Assembly: GCF_039535235.1 (NCBI RefSeq) | Contig: NZ_BAAAWU010000001.1 | Span: forward strand, 7,381,001-7,445,000 | DNA length: 64,000 nucleotides | Reading direction: 5' to 3' | DNA from: Streptomyces roseoviridis | GTDB taxonomy: Bacteria > Actinomycetota > Actinomycetes > Streptomycetales > Streptomycetaceae | In this document: positions 1 to 8,488 of the stretch, piece by piece | How positions within the stretch are numbered: the first letter of the stretch is position 1 | Layout of the letters: the number at the start of each line of letters is the position of its first letter | Notes under the pieces: generated by a model | Seen by the model: only the letters and a program-made list of their open reading frames with translations | Told to the model about the DNA's origin: nothing | Database searches by the model: none | Translations under genes and position numbers: made by a program

Positions 1-1182
1 AGCTCGGGGCTCCACGACAGCTTCGCCCGGGTCCCGCGCACACCGCCCTGGAGCGCCCTCGGCTTCGCCGCCCTCAGCCCCAGCTTCGGACTGCGGGACC
101 TGGCCCGGCTGGACGCACGCGCGGCACTTCCCCTCCTCGACGTGCGGGCGCCGGACGTCCACCGGCGGTTCGACGACATCAGCGCCCTCCAGCTCCTGGA
201 CCGCATCCGCTTCCCCGGCCCCGCCCGGCACCTCGCCTTCGAGGTCTTCTCCCGCAGCTTCTTCGCCGACCCCGCCGAACTGTCCGCCGCCGAACTCGCC
301 CTCATGTTCCACATCTACTTCCTCGGCTCGTCCGAAGGGCTCCTCTTCGACGTGCCGGACGAGCCCTACCCCCAGGCCCTCTGGGAGCCGCTCGCCCACT
401 ATCTCCAGGGCCACGGAGCCGACATCCGCACCGGCACCCCCGTCACGGCACTCGCCCCCGCCCCCGGCGGCGGCTACCTGATCCGCACCGCGCACGGCAC
501 CGAGCACGCCGACGCCGTGGTGCTGGCCCTGGACACCGCCGGACTGCGCGGCCTGACGGCCGCCTCGCCCGACCTGTGCGACGATGCGTGGCGCGCCCGG
601 GTCGGGCGGCTGCGCTCCGCCCCGCCCTTCCTCGTGTCCCGGATCTGGCTCGACCGCCCCGTCGCCGCCCACCGCCCCGGCTTCCTCGGCACCAGCGGCT
701 ACGGCCCCCTCGACAACATCAGCGTCCTGAACCACTGGGAAGGGGAAGCGGCTCGCTGGGCCGCGAAGACCGGCGGGGCCGTACTCGAACTCCACGCCTA
801 CGCGGTGGACCCCGCCACCGCCCCGGACGCCGTCGCCGGGGCCCTCATGGACCAACTGCACCGCGTCTACCCCGAGACGGCCGCCGCGCGGGTCGTCGAC
901 CGGCGCGACCAGTGGCGCGAGGACTGCCCCCTCTTCGTCGTCGGCGGCCACGCGGACCGCCCCACCGTCGAAACGCCCGACCCGACCGTGACCGTCGCCG
1001 GCGACCTGGTCCGCACCGACCTGCCGGTGGCGCTCATGGAACGGGCCGCCACCACCGGTTTCGCGGCCGCCAACGTCCACCTGCGGCGCTGGGGCCTGCG
1101 CGGGCAGACCCTGTGGACCGTCCCGGACCGCGGACGCTGGGCGCCTCTGCGGTCGCTGGCCCGCCGCCTCGGCGGCGCTTGA
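1..1182 (+). CDS. crtU: CrtU-like carotenoid oxidoreductase, 5' partial
   Basis: FAD-dependent oxidoreductase of the phytoene-desaturase superfamily, probably CrtU, which in Streptomyces converts beta-carotene to aromatic isorenieratene. The reading frame is open from the first base, so the N-terminal FAD Rossmann fold lies outside the window; 393 residues remain. The C-terminal part shows the end typical of the family: an AGDLVRTDLPVALMERA stretch that contacts FAD, followed by LWTVPDRG. It converges on the Rieske gene with only about 33 bases between stop codons and no obvious hairpin. The four genes on the opposite strand are crt genes, which supports a carotenoid role. The family is clear; the exact reaction is inferred from the neighbourhood. 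Confidence 0.75.
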   Translation, partial: SSGLHDSFARVPRTPPWSALGFAALSPSFGLRDLARLDARAALPLLDVRAPDVHRRFDDISALQLLDRIRFPGPARHLAFEVFSRSFFADPAELSAAELALMFHIYFLGSSEGLLFDVPDEPYPQALWEPLAHYLQGHGADIRTGTPVTALAPAPGGGYLIRTAHGTEHADAVVLALDTAGLRGLTAASPDLCDDAWRARVGRLRSAPPFLVSRIWLDRPVAAHRPGFLGTSGYGPLDNISVLNHWEGEAARWAAKTGGAVLELHAYAVDPATAPDAVAGALMDQLHRVYPETAAARVVDRRDQWREDCPLFVVGGHADRPTVETPDPTVTVAGDLVRTDLPVALMERAATTGFAAANVHLRRWGLRGQTLWTVPDRGRWAPLRSLARRLGGA

Positions 1183-1215
1183 CGGACGAGACGACGGGCC
1201 GGCGGTGAGCGCCGC

Positions 1216-2286
1216 TCAGCCGGGGAAACGGCCGCTGCGGCGCAAAGCGAAGCGCCGCTCGGCATAGGCGAGATCGTCACGCCACAGCCGCCCCGCCGCC
1301 GCCCGCACGGCGGGGCGCAGCAGCGGCGCCAGGGCGCGGGCCACCGCGAACCCCCGCCGGTCCGATCCGGCGACGACGGCCTCCACCACCGCGGTGCGCG
1401 GCCGCTCGGCGCCCGCCGGGGTCAGCGGTGTCGCATGCGTCTCCACGACCGAACCGGTCCCTTCGCCCGCCACGATCCGCATCACGACCGTGCGCCCGTC
1501 GGGCGCGTCGAACGCCGCCCGCACGGGGACCACGACCCGCCCGGCCACCTTGAACGACACGTCGACGACCAGGACGTCGCCGCCTTCGTCCGGGCCGCCG
1601 GCCGGACCGTCCAGGACGGTGAGGTCGACGAACGAGTACGGGTGCAGCCAGGCCCCGTGCCAGGGGTCCAGGCGGTTGGCGACCACGTCCTCCGGCTCGC
1701 AGGCGCCCGCCCCGGTGTAGACGGACGCGACCGCTCCGCCGAGCGGCGGACGTACGGGCACGAGGGGTCGTTCCGTCGGCGGTTCGCCGCCCACGCGATC
1801 GAGCCGCACCCACAGCAGGACGCCGTCGTCGTGCACGGGCCAGGGCGACCAGCCGGCGGAGGACCCGCCGTCCAGGGCCAGGCCGTGCCAGTGGCAGATC
1901 AGCCGTCCGCACCGCACCGCGCTGTCCTTGAGCGGCGCGCCGAGGTGCGGGCACGCTCCCGGACCGGCGTGGGGCGCGCCGCTCCCGTCGCGCCAGAGCA
2001 CGATCTCCTCCCCGGCGACCGTCCGCCCCAGCGGCCGACGGGTGGTCAGGTCGCGGCTGGCGCCGACGACGAACCAGTTCCCCGAAGGGCGCGCCCGGGC
2101 CCGCTCCAGAGCCTCCGCGATCAGCGCCGGCTTGGCGTCCCGCCACGTCGGACGCTGGCGCTCCCAGGCGACACCGCTCCGGCGCAGCCGCAGGGGGACC
2201 ACCGGCCGGGGAAACCCGCCCCCGGCGCGCGCCCCACGCGGCCCGTCCGTCCCGTTCACCTTCCGTCCTCCCGTGCCGCCGCTCAT
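1216..2286 (-). CDS. Rieske [2Fe-2S] protein of the carotenoid operon (DUF5914 type)
   Basis: A 356-residue protein with a Rieske iron-sulfur domain in its N-terminal half: the ligand pairs are visible as CPHLGAPL and, about 18 residues later, ICHWHGLALDG. The C-terminal half matches what I remember as the DUF5914 family, found next to crtB in Streptomyces. It may act as an oxygenase-like or electron-transfer partner in late carotenoid modification, but no substrate can be read from the sequence. The start is the ATG at 2286, which overlaps the crtB stop codon as ATGA, so translation is probably coupled. It is the last gene of the crtE-crtI-crtB operon. It occupies the position where other Streptomyces clusters have crtV, but I do not assign that symbol. 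Confidence 0.75.
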   Translation of the reverse strand: MSGGTGGRKVNGTDGPRGARAGGGFPRPVVPLRLRRSGVAWERQRPTWRDAKPALIAEALERARARPSGNWFVVGASRDLTTRRPLGRTVAGEEIVLWRDGSGAPHAGPGACPHLGAPLKDSAVRCGRLICHWHGLALDGGSSAGWSPWPVHDDGVLLWVRLDRVGGEPPTERPLVPVRPPLGGAVASVYTGAGACEPEDVVANRLDPWHGAWLHPYSFVDLTVLDGPAGGPDEGGDVLVVDVSFKVAGRVVVPVRAAFDAPDGRTVVMRIVAGEGTGSVVETHATPLTPAGAERPRTAVVEAVVAGSDRRGFAVARALAPLLRPAVRAAAGRLWRDDLAYAERRFALRRSGRFPG

Positions 2287-3341
2287 CCCCGCTTCTCCTC
2301 CCGGCGCCTCGTGACCCGGCTCGCCTCCGTCCGTGCGGCCGCACCGTCCCCGTACCCGCCCCCCTCTCCGGTCCTGTGCCCGGCGGCCCGGACCGGCCCC
2401 GAGGCCGGGCGGACGGCGGTGCGCGCGGCCACAGCGGCGGCCAGGCCGCGCAGGGCCACGGCGGCTCTCCTGCGCCGCCCCACCACCGCCCTGCGGTGCA
2501 CGACCGCGTACCCGTCCTCCTCGATGGCCCCCAGGATGTCGCGGTACAGCACGAACGCCGTGCGGACACACGGCGCCGACACCGGGTCCAGCCGCGCGAG
2601 CCCCGGCTCGGCCGCACGGTAGACCTCGCGCGTCAGAGCCGCGGCGGCCCGCAGCGCGGAGGTGATCCGCGCGTCCCGGCAGCCGGTCAGCCTGCTCCAC
2701 GCCAGCAGGTCGCGGTCGACGCCGTGCGCGGCCAGCAGGTCCTGGGGGAGGTAGACCCGCCCGCGGTCCAGGTCCTCGCCCACGTCCCTGAGGAAGTTCG
2801 TCAGCTGGAAGGCGACGCCGAGCTCGGCCGCGTACGGTTCCGCCTCCGCCGGCGGCACGACCGTGCCGAGCACCGGCGTCATCTGCAGCCCGATCACGGC
2901 GGCCGACCCGTGCATGTACGCCCGCAGGTTGGCGTAGGTCGCGTACTCGGTGACCGACAGGTCGCTGCGCATCGACGCGAGGAAATCGGAGAAGTGCCGT
3001 GCGGCGATGCCGTAACGGGCCCGGGTGTCGGCCGCCGCCCGCACCACCGGTTCGGCGGCCTCCTCGCCCCGCACGGCCCGCAGCCACTGCCGCTCCAGCG
3101 CGTCCAGGGCCTCCGCGCGGGCGTGCGGGGAAGCCGCCGGCCCCAGCTCGTCCACGATGTCGTCGGCGCGCCGCGCGAACCCGTACAGCGCGTGCACGGC
3201 GGAGCGCCGGTCCACCGGAAGCAGCCGGGTGGCGAGGAAGTACGTCTTGCCGTGGCGGGCGTTGAGCCGCCGGCTGGCCGTGTAGGCCGCCCGCAGCGAC
3301 GGGTCGGTGATGCCCGCCGCGTCCAGTTCCCGAGCCGTCAT
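2283..3341 (-). CDS. crtB: phytoene synthase
   Basis: Condenses two geranylgeranyl diphosphates to phytoene, the first committed carotenoid step. The 352-residue protein shows both Mg-diphosphate binding regions of the squalene/phytoene synthase family: RRADDIVDE near residue 50 and NFLRDVGEDLDRGRVYLP near residue 175. The ATG at 3341 overlaps the crtI stop codon (ATGA), and its own stop overlaps the start of the Rieske gene, so the operon is translationally coupled at both junctions. An upstream in-frame extension exists but lies inside crtI and is not needed. The C-terminal 40 residues are Arg/Gly-rich and probably disordered. Identity is secure. Confidence 0.93.
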   Translation of the reverse strand: MTARELDAAGITDPSLRAAYTASRRLNARHGKTYFLATRLLPVDRRSAVHALYGFARRADDIVDELGPAASPHARAEALDALERQWLRAVRGEEAAEPVVRAAADTRARYGIAARHFSDFLASMRSDLSVTEYATYANLRAYMHGSAAVIGLQMTPVLGTVVPPAEAEPYAAELGVAFQLTNFLRDVGEDLDRGRVYLPQDLLAAHGVDRDLLAWSRLTGCRDARITSALRAAAALTREVYRAAEPGLARLDPVSAPCVRTAFVLYRDILGAIEEDGYAVVHRRAVVGRRRRAAVALRGLAAAVAARTAVRPASGPVRAAGHRTGEGGGYGDGAAARTEASRVTRRREEKRG

Positions 3342-4828
3342 CCCGCCCGCCCCTCCCCGGTCACACGGGCCGCGGCGAGCTTGCCCGACAGCAGCACCGT
3401 GGGCACGCCGACACCGGGCGTCGTGCCGCAGCCCGCGAGGACGGCGTTCTCCGTGCCGCTCACGAGGTTCCGCGGCCGGAAGGGCCCCGTCTGCGCGAAG
3501 GTGTGGGCGACGGAGAACGGAGTGCCGGCCGCATGCCCCATCGCCGTCCAGTCGGCGGGCGTGACCAGGCTCTCCTCCTCGATCGACGCCCCGAGTCCCG
3601 CCAGCCCCCGGCGCTCCAGCTCCCGCACCAGTTCGTCGCGGTAGCGCGGCCCGAGGTCGCCCCACTGGGCGGCCGCGGGACCGATCCGGGTGTTGGGGCA
3701 CGGCGCCAGGACGTAGTGCAGGTGCCTGCCCTCCGGCGCCAGCGACGGATCGGTGGCGGTGGGCCGCGTGACGAGCAGCGAAGGGTCGCTCATCAGCCGC
3801 CCCGCGCCGGTCAGTTCGCGGAACACCGTCTCCCACGCCCGCCCGAACGACAGCGTGTGGTGCGAAAGGCCCGGCCAGGTGCGATCGGTCCCCACGTGCA
3901 GCACCACCGCGCTGGGCGCGTGCCGCAGGCGGAGCGGGCGCCGGGGAGCCCGCCCCAGCAGACCGTAGGAGACCGGCAGGTCCGGAGTCAGGACGACGGC
4001 GTCGCACGGGATCCGGTCGTGCGCGGTCACCACCGCCGTCACCCGCCGCCCCGTGCGTTCCAGCCGGGTGACGCCCTCGCCGTACCGGAACGCGACGCCC
4101 GACCGCGCCGCCGCCGCTGCCATGGCCGCCGGTACGGCGTGCATCCCGCCCCGGGGGAAGTACACCCCCGCGACCGTGTCCATGTAGGCGATCACGGCGT
4201 ACGCGGCCAGGGCACGGGACGGGGAGACCCCGGCGTACAGTGCCTGGAAGGAGAAGACCCGGCGCAGCCGCTCGTCGGAGAGGAACCGCCCGATGGCGCG
4301 GTCCAGGCGCCCGAACCCGCCGAGCGCCGCGAGCCGTGCCGTGTCGGGGTGGAGCAGCCGTGCGGGGGAGTCGAAGTTGGCGTCGATGAAGCGCCGCATC
4401 TGCACCTCGTACAGCTCCTTGAGCCACCGGCGCAGCCTGCGGTACCCGAGGGCTTCCCGCGAACCCGCGAAGGAGGCGATCTCCTCCTCCATGACGTCTC
4501 CGTCGGTGTGCACGTCGAGCCGGGTGCCGTCGGCGAAGAGCGCCCGGTACGCCGGGTGCAGGGGGATCAGGTCGACGTGGTCGTACAGGGAGTCGCCGAC
4601 CGCCCGGAACGCCTCGTCGAGAACGTCCGGCATGGTGAGGACGGTCGGGCCGGTGTCCACCCGGTAGCCGCCGAGCGCCAGGCGCCCCGCCCGCCCGCCC
4701 GGCGCCGCGTCCCGCTCCACCACGGTCACCCGCCGGCCGCGGCCCGACAGGTGCAGCGCGGCGGCCAGGCCGGCCAGGCCCGCTCCCACGACGACGACAT
4801 GGTCCGTCGGGCCGGTCACGGTCTTCAA
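3338..4828 (-). CDS. crtI: phytoene desaturase
   Basis: FAD enzyme that desaturates phytoene stepwise, usually to lycopene, at the membrane. The 496-residue length is normal for bacterial CrtI. An FAD-binding Rossmann motif VVVVGAGLAGLAAALHL followed by an acidic strand end (VVERDAAPGG) opens the protein, and the C-terminus has the typical CrtI ending with LAGCGTTPGVGVPTVLLSGK. The start shown is a TTG that overlaps the crtE stop as TTGA; a GTG at 4816 is an alternative that still keeps the whole Rossmann motif. It is coupled to crtE upstream and crtB downstream. Function is clear; the number of desaturation steps cannot be read from sequence. Confidence 0.93.
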   Translation of the reverse strand: MKTVTGPTDHVVVVGAGLAGLAAALHLSGRGRRVTVVERDAAPGGRAGRLALGGYRVDTGPTVLTMPDVLDEAFRAVGDSLYDHVDLIPLHPAYRALFADGTRLDVHTDGDVMEEEIASFAGSREALGYRRLRRWLKELYEVQMRRFIDANFDSPARLLHPDTARLAALGGFGRLDRAIGRFLSDERLRRVFSFQALYAGVSPSRALAAYAVIAYMDTVAGVYFPRGGMHAVPAAMAAAAARSGVAFRYGEGVTRLERTGRRVTAVVTAHDRIPCDAVVLTPDLPVSYGLLGRAPRRPLRLRHAPSAVVLHVGTDRTWPGLSHHTLSFGRAWETVFRELTGAGRLMSDPSLLVTRPTATDPSLAPEGRHLHYVLAPCPNTRIGPAAAQWGDLGPRYRDELVRELERRGLAGLGASIEEESLVTPADWTAMGHAAGTPFSVAHTFAQTGPFRPRNLVSGTENAVLAGCGTTPGVGVPTVLLSGKLAAARVTGEGRAG

Positions 4829-6081
4829 CGGGTCTCTCCGATCAGAACGGTGTCAGGGGTGGTGGTGCCGTCGGGCGTGCGCCGGGCAGGAGAGGGGGGA
4901 GCGGGGTCGGCGGCGACGGCGTCCGCGCGCTCCTGCCGGCCGGCGGTGTGCCCTCCGTGTCCGGGCTCGGCCGCCGCACGGGCCGCGGCGTCCAGACCGC
5001 ACGCCTCACGCATCAGACGGCCGATCAGACCGGCCGCCCGAGGAGACAGCCCGGCGGCGGCGACGGCCTCGGCGCCGCGGACGCAGAGCTCCTCGACACG
5101 CCGGGCCACCTCGTCGCGCGCCCCGCACGCCACGAGGAGGTCCAGCACGCGCTCGACGTCCCCCGCCCGGACGGCCCGGCCGCCCGTCACCCCGTCGAGG
5201 AGCCGCAGTCCGGCACGGTCGCCGCGCCGCGCGCACAGGTCCCGGGCGACGGTCAGCAGAAACGTCGCCTTGCCCTCGCGGACGTCCTCGCCCACCGGCT
5301 TCCCGGTCCGCGCCGGATCGCCGAAGGCTCCGCGTATGTCGTCGCGGAGCTGGAAGGCCAGCCCCGCGGAGCGCCCGGCCGCCCGCAGCGCCACCACCGT
5401 CGGCTCCGGCGCCCCGGCCAGCACCGCGCCGAGGGCCAGCGGGTGGCCCACCGTGTACAGCGCCGTCTTCAGGACCGCCGTCCGCAGCGCCCGGCGCTCC
5501 GAAGCGGCGGACGTCACCTGGCCCCGCAGATCCAGATACTGTCCCGCCACCATCTCCGCCCGCATGACCCGCCACACGCCGGCCGCCCGGCGCTCCGCCG
5601 GAGCGCCCCGTACGGATTCGGCGAAGGCGTCGTCGGCCCAGGCGAGGGCCAGGTCGCCGGCGAGCACGGCGGCCGCCGTGCCGAACGTGCCGCACGGCAG
5701 GGGACGCCCGCCGGTGCCGTACCGCGCGTCCACCGCGACGTGCAGCGCCGGGCGCCCCCGGCGCAGGGGCGAGCCGTCCATGACGTCGTCGTGGACGAGC
5801 GCGCAGGTCTGGATCAGTTCGAGCGCCGCCGCGACCCCCAGCGCGCGGGGAGTCTCCCGGGCCCCGCCCCCACAGCCCCGCATCGCCCACCACAGGAACT
5901 GCGCACGGAGCCGCCGGCCGCCCTCCAGGGTGAACCGCGCCACGCGGTCCGCGACATCGGCGGCGAAGACCGGGTCCATGGCCGTCGCCTCCTCCACACG
6001 CCGCTCCAGCGTCCGGCCGAGGCACACGGCGACGGCCGCGGGCACGTCACGGTCGACTTCCAGCGGATCGGATACGCGCAT
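4825..6081 (-). CDS. crtE: geranylgeranyl diphosphate synthase (polyprenyl synthetase)
   Basis: Trans-isoprenyl diphosphate synthase that supplies GGPP for carotenoids. The first aspartate-rich motif reads LVHDDVMDGSPLRRGRPA and the second FQLRDDIRGAFGD, both with the expected Mg-binding aspartates. The ATG at 6081 is preferred because a GGGGAG ribosome-binding site lies 6-7 bases upstream; longer in-frame starts at 6105 or 6234 would add a low-complexity Arg/Pro leader. The C-terminal 55 residues are Pro/Ala-rich and unlike the core fold. It is the first gene of the operon. No light-responsive LitR/LitS-type gene is seen next to it, although such regulators control some Streptomyces crt clusters. 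Confidence 0.9.
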   Translation of the reverse strand: MRVSDPLEVDRDVPAAVAVCLGRTLERRVEEATAMDPVFAADVADRVARFTLEGGRRLRAQFLWWAMRGCGGGARETPRALGVAAALELIQTCALVHDDVMDGSPLRRGRPALHVAVDARYGTGGRPLPCGTFGTAAAVLAGDLALAWADDAFAESVRGAPAERRAAGVWRVMRAEMVAGQYLDLRGQVTSAASERRALRTAVLKTALYTVGHPLALGAVLAGAPEPTVVALRAAGRSAGLAFQLRDDIRGAFGDPARTGKPVGEDVREGKATFLLTVARDLCARRGDRAGLRLLDGVTGGRAVRAGDVERVLDLLVACGARDEVARRVEELCVRGAEAVAAAGLSPRAAGLIGRLMREACGLDAAARAAAEPGHGGHTAGRQERADAVAADPAPPSPARRTPDGTTTPDTVLIGETR

Positions 6082-6288
6082 CGGGACTCCCCTTGCCGGT
6101 GCCATGGCTCTTCCGTCACGGGTGCTTCGCCACCGTGCGGGCGTTCGGATGCACCTTCCGCCGGCCCGTCCGCGGCGGGACGAGCGGCGGGAGCCCTGCG
6201 CGCCGGGCGGCGCCCCCGCGGTGGGGGCGGGCATGGGTGACCCGCCGCGGGGGCGGCGAGCACGGCCCTGCCGGCGGCACGCGTACGG

Positions 6289-6314
6289 CGCCCCCGCCCC
6301 GCCGAGCGGGGGCG
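6289..6314 (-). terminator. hairpin terminator after the DUF3140 gene
   Basis: Perfect 9-base arms (CGCCCCCGC and GCGGGGGCG) with an 8-base loop begin 3 bases after the stop codon of the gene ending at 6317. There is no T-tract, as is common in Streptomyces. Confidence 0.6.
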
Positions 6315-6316
6315 GC

Positions 6317-6661
6317 TCATCCGGACGTGTCGGAGAGCGGGTCGTGTCCCCAGTTCATGAGCGAGTGGCGCCACCGCGTGTCGCGGACGTCTCCCGTCGG
6401 CCTCTGCGCCAGATGGCGGTGGATGTAGCCGTTCACCTTCGCCATGTGCCGGTAGTCGGCGTCCGTCAGTTCGGACTTCTTCTTGCGCAGGATCCCGACG
6501 ATGGCGCGCCCGGAGGCGTGCCCGGTGGACTCACCGCCGCCCCTGTGCTCACCCGCCCGCTTCGACGCGTCGGTGCCGAGCCAGTCCTCCAGCTCGGACG
6601 CGGTCATGTTGACGAGCTCGCGGAACGTCCCCCAGGTGTCGTGCCGGTCGTCGGCCGCCAC
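6317..6661 (-). CDS. DUF3140-type small protein
   Basis: A 114-residue protein that resembles the DUF3140 family as I remember it. Visible features are a helical N-terminal half (ELVNMTASELEDWLGT), a Gly/His-rich linker, and a basic C-terminal half with ILRKKKSELTDADYRHMAKVNGYIHRHLAQRP and a tail rich in Trp and His. Homologues are often described next to DUF2945 genes, as here: the DUF2945 gene ends only 10 bases upstream, so the two form an operon closed by the hairpin at 6289. The DKRH-rich composition would suit DNA binding, but no function is established. Confidence 0.7.
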   Translation of the reverse strand: MAADDRHDTWGTFRELVNMTASELEDWLGTDASKRAGEHRGGGESTGHASGRAIVGILRKKKSELTDADYRHMAKVNGYIHRHLAQRPTGDVRDTRWRHSLMNWGHDPLSDTSG

Positions 6662-6671
6662 GGTGCCCGCC

Positions 6672-6908
6672 CTACCGCTTCTTCTTCAGGGCACCCGGCT
6701 TGTGCACGGCCGTCCGACCGGACGAGTCGCTGCGCACCTCGTACTGGGGCTCGTCCGGTGAGGCGTCGACCGTACGGCCGGACGCCTTGGTCCGTTCGGT
6801 GATCTTCTTCTCCACCGTGCCCTCGGTCTCGCCGCCGTGACTGCTCCAGGCGACCTTGTCGCCCGGGGACAGGGCCTTCTCGCCCGAGGTCTTCTTCGCC
6901 TTCGCCAT
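6672..6908 (-). CDS. DUF2945 / hypervirulence-associated TUDOR-like small protein
   Basis: A 78-residue basic protein with the SPGDKVAWSSHGGETEGTVEKK pattern of the DUF2945 (HVA1, TUDOR-like) family, a small beta-barrel. The ATG at 6908 is chosen because GGAGAG lies 5-6 bases upstream; a longer frame running to 7127 is Arg/Gly-rich shadow sequence. Lys-rich ends (MAKAKK and PGALKKKR) suggest nucleic-acid contact. It is the first gene of a two-gene operon with the DUF3140 gene. The cellular role is unknown. Confidence 0.75.
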   Translation of the reverse strand: MAKAKKTSGEKALSPGDKVAWSSHGGETEGTVEKKITERTKASGRTVDASPDEPQYEVRSDSSGRTAVHKPGALKKKR

Positions 6909-7460
6909 GGAACCTCTCCTCTCCGGGCCCGCCGGTGCGCGGGCGACCGATCCCCACCTTGCGGCCGCACGCCCCGGCCCGCATCTCCCGCCCGCCCGAC
7001 GGGTGCACCCGCAGGCGCCGGACGGCCCGGAGAACACGGCGAAGACCCTCCTCACGCGGCGGGGACCCCTGTCCCCGGGTGACGTACCGGGTGGCGGGTA
7101 CGGTCGGAAGACCACCGGCAGGGCCAACGACCTTCACGCAGGCGCTTCTCCCGTACGTGGCCTTGGAGTCGGCGGCCGTCCTGGGCCGCACGTGCGCGTC
7201 ATCGCCCCGCCCTCCCACTCCCAGCGAGCGGGGCCAGGGGCGACGACCAGGTCCACGGTCGGGACGAAGGTGTCGAACCCCGCGTCGTACGGCGGGCGGC
7301 TCGCAGCTCACCGAGCGCTCCGGCCCGTTCGCCGACGCCGCCGCGTGGACGTCCTGGCGGGCTCGGGCAGGGCGTGGGCCGGGCGGTCGGAAGGTTGTCA
7401 GAGACTGCGCATAGGTTCCCGGTGACCACCCGGCCGGGTGGCAAGAGAGGGGAGCGAGAG
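6909..7460. other. intergenic stretch without a recognisable gene
   Basis: Lies between two divergent genes (DUF2945 on minus, DUF4241 on plus), so it should hold both promoters. Open frames here are Arg/Pro/Gly-rich shadows. I see no convincing RNA gene or repeat. Confidence 0.5.
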
Positions 7461-8186
7461 ATGGCATGGGCCGGGGACCCCAGACTGGCAGCGACGCCCG
7501 AGGCCGCCGAGTACCTGGAGGCAGCCTTCACACCCGGTGCGCAGCTGGGCACGGTGTACGACGATCCGACGACGCCGGTAGTCGTCACCGGGATCGAGGA
7601 GCTCACGACCATCCGCGTGCCCAGCGGCCGGCTCGTCGTGGACGCGCCCTGGCACGACGACGAGGTCTACGACTACGAGAGAGGCCTGCCCACACCGCAC
7701 CCGAGGGAACTGGCGGTGAGGATCCCCCCAGGCACATACCGGGTGGACATCGCGTGGTCGGCGGGACCGTACGAGTTCATGGGCGAACACTTCGACGGTG
7801 TCGCACGCGCCGCGACGCGCTTGTGCGTCAGCGACGCCCCCGTCGCCGGATGGGAAACGGGCCTGAGCGTCCACGAGGACATCGACCGGTTGCAGCCCGG
7901 CGAAGAGCCCCGGTTCTTCTCCGACGCCAACGTCGGCTGCTTTGCCGACGCAGGGGCGTGGACGGCCTTGTCCGCGCCGTTCCGTACCTTCGCGGACGGC
8001 GTCCCCGCCCCCCGCGACACCGAACGGCTGGCGGACGGTTCCGAGCGGCTACGCGATGAGGCGCACCAAGCGGACCTGGTCACCTTCGTCGCTGAATCAG
8101 GCGGCGTCGTCTGGCTCGGACGCACGAAGACCGGCGACGTGGCCGCGATCGTCGTCACCAGCGGCCTGCCCGGCGCGAAAGCCTGA
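7461..8186 (+). CDS. DUF4241 domain protein
   Basis: A 241-residue soluble protein with the DUF4241 signature: RLVVDAPWHDD near the N-terminus, a GTYRVDIAW strand, and the block FFSDANVGCFADAGAW in the centre, followed by an alternating beta C-terminus. The ATG at 7461 has GGGAGCGAGAG upstream; an extension to 7374 is not supported by a ribosome-binding site. It stands alone, with no nearby toxin or partner gene. The function of this family is not known to me; some members occur near toxin-immunity genes, but nothing here supports that role. Confidence 0.75.
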   Translation: MAWAGDPRLAATPEAAEYLEAAFTPGAQLGTVYDDPTTPVVVTGIEELTTIRVPSGRLVVDAPWHDDEVYDYERGLPTPHPRELAVRIPPGTYRVDIAWSAGPYEFMGEHFDGVARAATRLCVSDAPVAGWETGLSVHEDIDRLQPGEEPRFFSDANVGCFADAGAWTALSAPFRTFADGVPAPRDTERLADGSERLRDEAHQADLVTFVAESGGVVWLGRTKTGDVAAIVVTSGLPGAKA

Positions 8187-8455
8187 AGTCGCCGGCCGTG
8201 GGGCGGGGCCGGCGGTGCCGAAGAGGGTCGGACGACGTTGCCCTGTCGGCCCGACGCCGAACTCGGCACTCCTGACTGACCGGTGCCGAGGCGCTGAAGG
8301 ATGCCGTCTGCGGCGAGGTCGCGCGCGCAGGATCGGCCGGGCACGCTTCTGGAAGGCCCAGTCCACGGCGACGGCGCAGGCCCGGTGGCGTGCCGGGACC
8401 GGTGCGGATCCTCCCGGCCGGAGACTGGAGTTGCTGTACTGCGGACGCCACCGTG

Positions 8456-8477
8456 GGCCCCGCCGTGTGGCGGGGCC
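8456..8477 (-). terminator. hairpin terminator for the lipoprotein gene
   Basis: Perfect 9-base arms GGCCCCGCC / GGCGGGGCC around a GTGT loop, 11 bases beyond the stop codon of the minus-strand lipoprotein gene at 8489. It could also stop transcription from the convergent DUF4241 gene. Confidence 0.65.
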
Positions 8478-8488
8478 GCAGGGGTGGG

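Noticed and set aside
3503..6802. A 1099-codon plus-strand open frame across crtI and crtE
   Set aside because: It is an antisense shadow: low-complexity Arg/Gly/Pro sequence without domains, opposite a well-supported crt operon.
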